Source: Kalaharituber pfeilii
Taxonomy: Eukaryota > Ascomycota > Pezizomycetes > Pezizales > Pezizaceae
Reading direction: 5' to 3'
Length of the DNA stretch: 64,000 nucleotides
Assembly: GCA_015179045.1 (NCBI GenBank)
Contig: WHUZ01000020.1
Span: 124,001 to 188,000 of the forward strand
A model generated the notes under the pieces. That model saw nothing but the letters and a program-made list of their open reading frames with translations, had not been told where the DNA came from and did not search any database. This document shows, one piece after another, positions 59,739 through 64,000 of this stretch (position 1 is the first letter of the stretch; each line of letters starts with the position of its first letter). A program made the position numbers and the translations under genes.

Positions 59739-61915
59739 GGGAGGTGGAGGGGAGGTGAGGTTGAGGCGGATGGTTGGTGTGTGTAGGATGGGTTGATGTG
59801 TTGCAGCGGGCCTGGGGGGTTTGGGTTTGCCGTTGATTTTTGTGCAATGGCACGCAACCGCTGCATAGACCGGCTCAGTCACGGGGCAAGGCGCTTCTCT
59901 TGTTTATTGTTGCCCAGCGTGTCAATTGGGCTGGTGCAGCCCGCATGCCATTGATATTGCAAATGCGGTACAGTACATCCTATTGATTGATGTCGGCCTA
60001 TTGATCTATCTGATCTAGTCTGCTTGCTGCTGATCGAAGGGTTCCATGTCTTGCATCTACATAATATGACGCGCCTTATGCCGTCTCAGCCAGCCCGCCG
60101 GCTCCCGAGTCCCCGAGTGCGAAGCCCTTATGATATGATCGCCAGCGGCGTAAATTATGTGTAGTCCGACCACATACGCCCCGCTAACAAATTGTTGATT
60201 GTGCAATTTGCTGTGCTTAGATCAGACGGCCCAACAGCAGCAGCAGCAACAACAACAACAACAATAGCAACAACAACAACAATATACCGCCGGCACCAGA
60301 CTAACAAGCTACAGTGTCTAGCTTAGTAGAAGCTATGCATACAGTTGTAAATCCTGCGCCAATGGCAGGAACTGGGCCCGCTGGCGGGGCTAGCCGACCC
60401 TCTTGGGATTGTGCCTGTGAGTGTGAGGTGCATCCATTTGTACTAGATGTGTGCTTGATCGTGAGCTTGCGCTCCTGCTGCTGCTGCCTTGCGGCCTCAC
60501 TCACATATGTAATTCAAGTGCCTAAAACTGTGGCCAGTAAGGAATTAGGTTCCGTGGAAGAAAGTGAATGAAAAAGGAAAAGAAACTCAGGTCTACTGTG
60601 CTGTGCTAGTGCACTACTTGTACTGTTGTGCTTCCACAAATTCCAACCCTTTCGCCCTCGCACCTGAAGCCCGCTCCGCAACTTCCATCCCCTCCGCCTC
60701 CCCCCCCCTCCTCGCGCCGCCCCGTCGATCGGCTTTTCTTGTCACAGCCGCCACCCCTCTTCGCCTTCCTCTCTTCTTCTCTTCCTCCTCTCTTCTCTTC
60801 TTTCTCTCCTAAGCCACCCCACCCCGAACGTACGTCTCTTGCCCTCCCAAGCTACTCGCCGACTGCGCGCTGCACTGCAAGGCTCCCACAACAACACAAC
60901 ACACATCGTTCGTTGTCGCCTTTTGATTTAAAAGTCGAAAAGCGAGAGCCCGAGGTGGAAAAAAAAAAAAAAAAAGTGTGTTCTGCTGCTTGCTTGCTTT
61001 GTTGCTCGCTCCGGTTAGCTACGAAGGTTTTGAAGGTCTTGGTTTCTCAATCCTAGTCAGAGGTCAAGAGTTTCTGTCTAGGCTTCCTGCCATATCGAAA
61101 TTGAATTCGGGACAAGAAACAAACTACGAGGAAGCGAACCGATCGGATAGGAAGAGAATCAACAGAAACCTGGGGCGTCTACAAGAACAAGGGAGGAAAC
61201 GGGCGATTGCTGCACTGGACGTATCGCTGTGCCGAAGTAACCCTTCGTGTGTGTTTGTGTACTGACGGTTGGTCTTTTGACTCATTTGCATTGCGCCAGT
61301 GAGACTTGGGAAATCTAAAAGGTAATTCTACTATATTTTCTTGGTTTGACTAGGTTGATACGGGAATTATACTTCCAGGAGGAAGATAAGCTGCAAGTTT
61401 TTGGGCATCTATAGAGGGGCACCTTTCTTCTCACAAAAAGTTGTGTAGTAGTTTTCAATTCTGCTCGGTGGTGGTTTGCTTTCAGGGTGATCCTTGCCTG
61501 ACAATGCATTGCCACTGGTGGGCAGTTGGAAGAAATAAGTCACTCTGGTTTCCTTCAACCATCATCTGAGCCCTGCCCTTCTTTCCTCAGCTTGACGTGG
61601 AATAGAAAAAAAAGTCCTTTTTCTTTTCCTCATTCAAAATCTCGCTTTCCCGTTTTCATTTGTTTTGTTTCTCTGGTCAAAAGTATAGATATTAACTTTC
61701 GGTTGTTGGGACCCTTTTTTCTTCTAGTTTAGAGCTAAGCTATCAAAGGTGTCGTCGTTGCGCTGTGAGTGCCAACAACCTCGAATCAACCTTCGGAAGC
61801 TGCGTCAGCAACTTTTTAGATAAAACCGACTCTCCCAAAGAACGCGTGGAGCTTCTGTTGAGAAGACAAAATAAAGAGACAAGATACAACACACCAGATT
61901 TTGCCAGCGATCAAT
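59739..61915. other. Long upstream region of eIF2A
   Basis: Lies between divergent MED9 and eIF2A. Contains a CAG/CAA trinucleotide microsatellite (60233-60284), a very pyrimidine-rich section (60660-60820) and an A15 run near 60960. Open frames here (for example 60628-61265) are Pro/Ser/Leu-rich and created by the CT tracts. This looks like a strong fungal promoter and long leader, possibly with leader introns, but I cannot place splice sites with confidence. Confidence 0.55.
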
Positions 61916-64000
61916 ATGGTTATCTCAACTCAGCTTGCTTGTATGATTTCGCTGCCATTGATGATCCTTGAAGGGTTTCTGGGAATTGCAGGGGGGACTG
62001 TGTTTGAATTGTTAGCTAATGATCACCGTGGGGGTACAGATCGAACGCAGAAGACGGTTGGGGTAGTGAACGCCGCTCCGCTATACCAATCTCTGCCTGG
62101 ATTCGAAAGGTATGCCTCGAGATGGAATGGAGAAAGAGTAGTTGTGTAGCTTGGAAAGCTGGATAAGCTGACGTGCATTTGGGAAATAGGCCACAGGGGA
62201 GCCTACGATGTTGCTGCTATAGTCCTGATGGTCGCTGGTTTGCTTGGGCAGTACAAGAGGAGTACGTTCTTCCATCCAATACTCTACGGATTGCTACAAC
62301 CACGACTGTACCCATACGAAGGGAGCTAACAATTGGTGATTAGCGTCAAGATAGCTGAGGCGGAAACCGGTGCGATCAAGACGACTCTTCCAGCAGCTGG
62401 TGTGCATGAGATTAGCTTCTCACCGAAGGGGAATTATGTGATGACATGGGAGAGGCCGAGTATGTAACAATTTCTACTTTTATAGCAGATGGCATTATTG
62501 CTAAAACTGGTTTCGGGGGGTTCTATAGCTAAGCAAGAGGATGGGCACGCGGCACCGAATATGAAGGTCTGGAAGACAGAGTCGGCGGAGTTGGTCGCCT
62601 CATTTGTGCAGAAAAGCCTGGATGGTTGGAACCTTCAGTATACATATGACGAGAAATACTGCGCTCGTTCTGTTACCAACACAATAGAGTTTTACGAGTC
62701 CGACGAGATGCATACTGGTGAGAATTGCAACATCCGGGGTAGTGGGGATGAGCTTGGTGGCGAAGCGGAGGGACAAGGAATATTGCTTTTTACTGATTGC
62801 GTGGCTTTTTCGGAGTAGTTTGGAACAACCTACGTGTCGAGGGGGTGACCCAATTTGCTTTATCGCCTGGACAAAACTATTCCATTGCGGTGTTCGTTGC
62901 GGAAAGGAAGGTGGGTAGTGTTTTTTGCTTTTTGCTTTTTGCTTTTAACCTTTTGGGCACCCTGGCCGCTGCTGCGTGGATCACTTGGCAAAATGGACAC
63001 CGCGGTTGAGACGACTGGGACATGGCTGCATGTCAAACGATCTTTGATGCATGCAGGCTATGGAATGTGGACCTATCAATCTCCAGGGATCGCGGGGTGC
63101 ACGAGGACCAAATAAACTAACTTCATCTGTAGGGTGCTCCAGCAATTGTACGCACCTACACTCTTCCAGATTTCAGTAACCATACGTCGTCGAAGAGCTT
63201 TTACAAGGCCGACAAGGTTCAGTTGAAATGGAATGAGCTTGGAACCACGGTATTGGTGTTGGCACAGACGGAAGTGGACAAGACCGGCAAGAGTTACTAT
63301 GGAGAAACCAATCTTTATTTGATGTCCGCTGCAGGAAATTTTGATTGCCGTGTCCCGCTAGGTAAGATTTGACTCCTTCTTTCTTTAGCCAATCTAGCTT
63401 GGCTACAGAGGCGCCCAGGAGATATAGATATTGACTTGTGAAAATAAATGCAGACAAGGAGGGCCCAATTCATGATGTCACGTGGTCACCAAATTCTACT
63501 GAGTTTGGTGTGGTTTATGGATATATGCCGGCAAAGACGACGATTTTCGATAAGCGGGCGAATGTCATTCATAGCTTGCCGTTGGGGCCGAGGAACACGA
63601 TATTGTTCTCGCCTCATGCTAGATTTGTTCTGGTAGCGGGCTTCGGCAATTTGCAGGGACAGATGGATGTTTACGATCGTGAGAGAAATTTTACCAAGAT
63701 CACGACGATTGAGGCTTCTAATGCGAGCGTCTGCGAGTGGTCACCGGATGGACAACATATCTTGACGGCTACGACGAGTCCGAGATTGAGGGTGGATAAT
63801 GGAGTTAAGATTTGGCATTACAGTGGGCCGTTGATGTATTTGGAGGAGCTGAATGAATTGTATAATGTACGTGGAGGAAGTGTTCACTGGTGTGTGAGGG
63901 TAACGGAGGGCGCTAATAGTTGGATCTATAGGTATACTGGCGACCCCAAAATGCATCGTTGTTCCCGGTCGGAAGTACCCTCCCGCCTGCGCCGACTCCC
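61916..64000 (+). CDS. eIF2A, WD40-type initiation factor (3' end beyond window)
   Basis: An unconventional initiation factor that delivers Met-tRNA independently of eIF2. Nine exons are visible: 61916-61940, 62040-62109, 62190-62261, 62344-62459, 62529-62717, 62816-62910, 63133-63361, 63454-63866 and 63932 to the edge. The first junction makes MVISTQLAYRTQKTVGVVNA, the conserved eIF2A N-terminus, which fixes the start. Beta-propeller signatures follow: YSPDGRWFAW, FSPKGNYVMTWERP, SLDGWNLQYTYDEKYCARSV, VWNNLRVEGVTQFALSPGQN and LAQTEVDKTGKSYYGETNLY. Later come EGPIHDVTWSPNSTEFGVVY, then FSPHARFVLVAGFGNLQGQM, VCEWSPDGQHILTATTSPRL and VYWRPQNASLFPVG. The C-terminal eIF2A domain and stop lie outside. 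The first seven introns have clear donors, and most show CTAAC/CTGAT-like branch sites. Confidence 0.95.

Noticed and set aside
60564..61265. Pro/Ser-rich frames upstream of eIF2A
   Set aside because: Produced by CT microsatellite-like sequence. Probably the leader or promoter of eIF2A.

Overview
This window looks like nuclear DNA of a filamentous ascomycete (Pezizomycotina, probably a leotiomycete; the class is an inference). The evidence is many short introns (about 45-100 nt) with GTRNGT donors, CTAAC/CTRAY-like branch sites and YAG acceptors, fungal-type gene families (SAGA Spt7, Mtf1-like mitochondrial transcription factor, fungal subtilase, MED9), compact genes on both strands, and a long AT-rich, gene-poor block carrying transposon debris. 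No tRNA, rRNA or CRISPR array was seen.

Layout. 0-22.9 kb is gene-dense: CCT7 chaperonin subunit (+), VanZ-like membrane protein (-), SPT7 bromodomain subunit of SAGA (+), mitochondrial crotonase/AUH-type hydratase (-), a mitochondrial LEA-like repeat protein (+), an N2227-type (carnosine N-methyltransferase family) protein with an N-terminal membrane anchor (-), an Mtf1-type mitochondrial transcription factor (-), and a six-exon secreted subtilase (-). 22.9-40.8 kb is a gene-poor island. In it I could rebuild a three-exon gene for a secreted protein ending in an ISG12/IFI6-like glycine-rich hydrophobic domain, one two-exon orphan gene, and one weaker small-secreted-protein candidate. 40.8-44.9 kb carries a conserved-looking hypothetical protein and a prenylcysteine lyase/oxidase. 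44.9-52.4 kb is a second repeat-rich interval with a pogo-type MITE and a Harbinger-type deletion derivative. 52.4-64 kb is gene-dense again: F-box protein, mitochondrial succinyl-CoA:3-oxoacid CoA-transferase, eIF3k, MED9, and eIF2A, which runs off the right edge.

The genes are mostly unrelated housekeeping functions: protein folding, RNA polymerase II co-activators SPT7 and MED9, translation initiation factors eIF3k and eIF2A, and mitochondrial metabolism and transcription. I see no biosynthetic cluster.

The most unusual signal is a family of tiny (13-41 nt) insertions built on a near-palindrome, TAGTCTCGTAACCAGA or variants. At least eight loci here have such a core flanked by 7-14 bp direct repeats, as if a mobile element with roughly 10-bp target duplications had left only its fused ends behind. 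A second point concerns accuracy: three conserved genes (SPT7, the Mtf1-like gene, MED9) each lose frame at or next to a run of five or six C residues on the coding strand. This more likely reflects homopolymer sequence error than biology.
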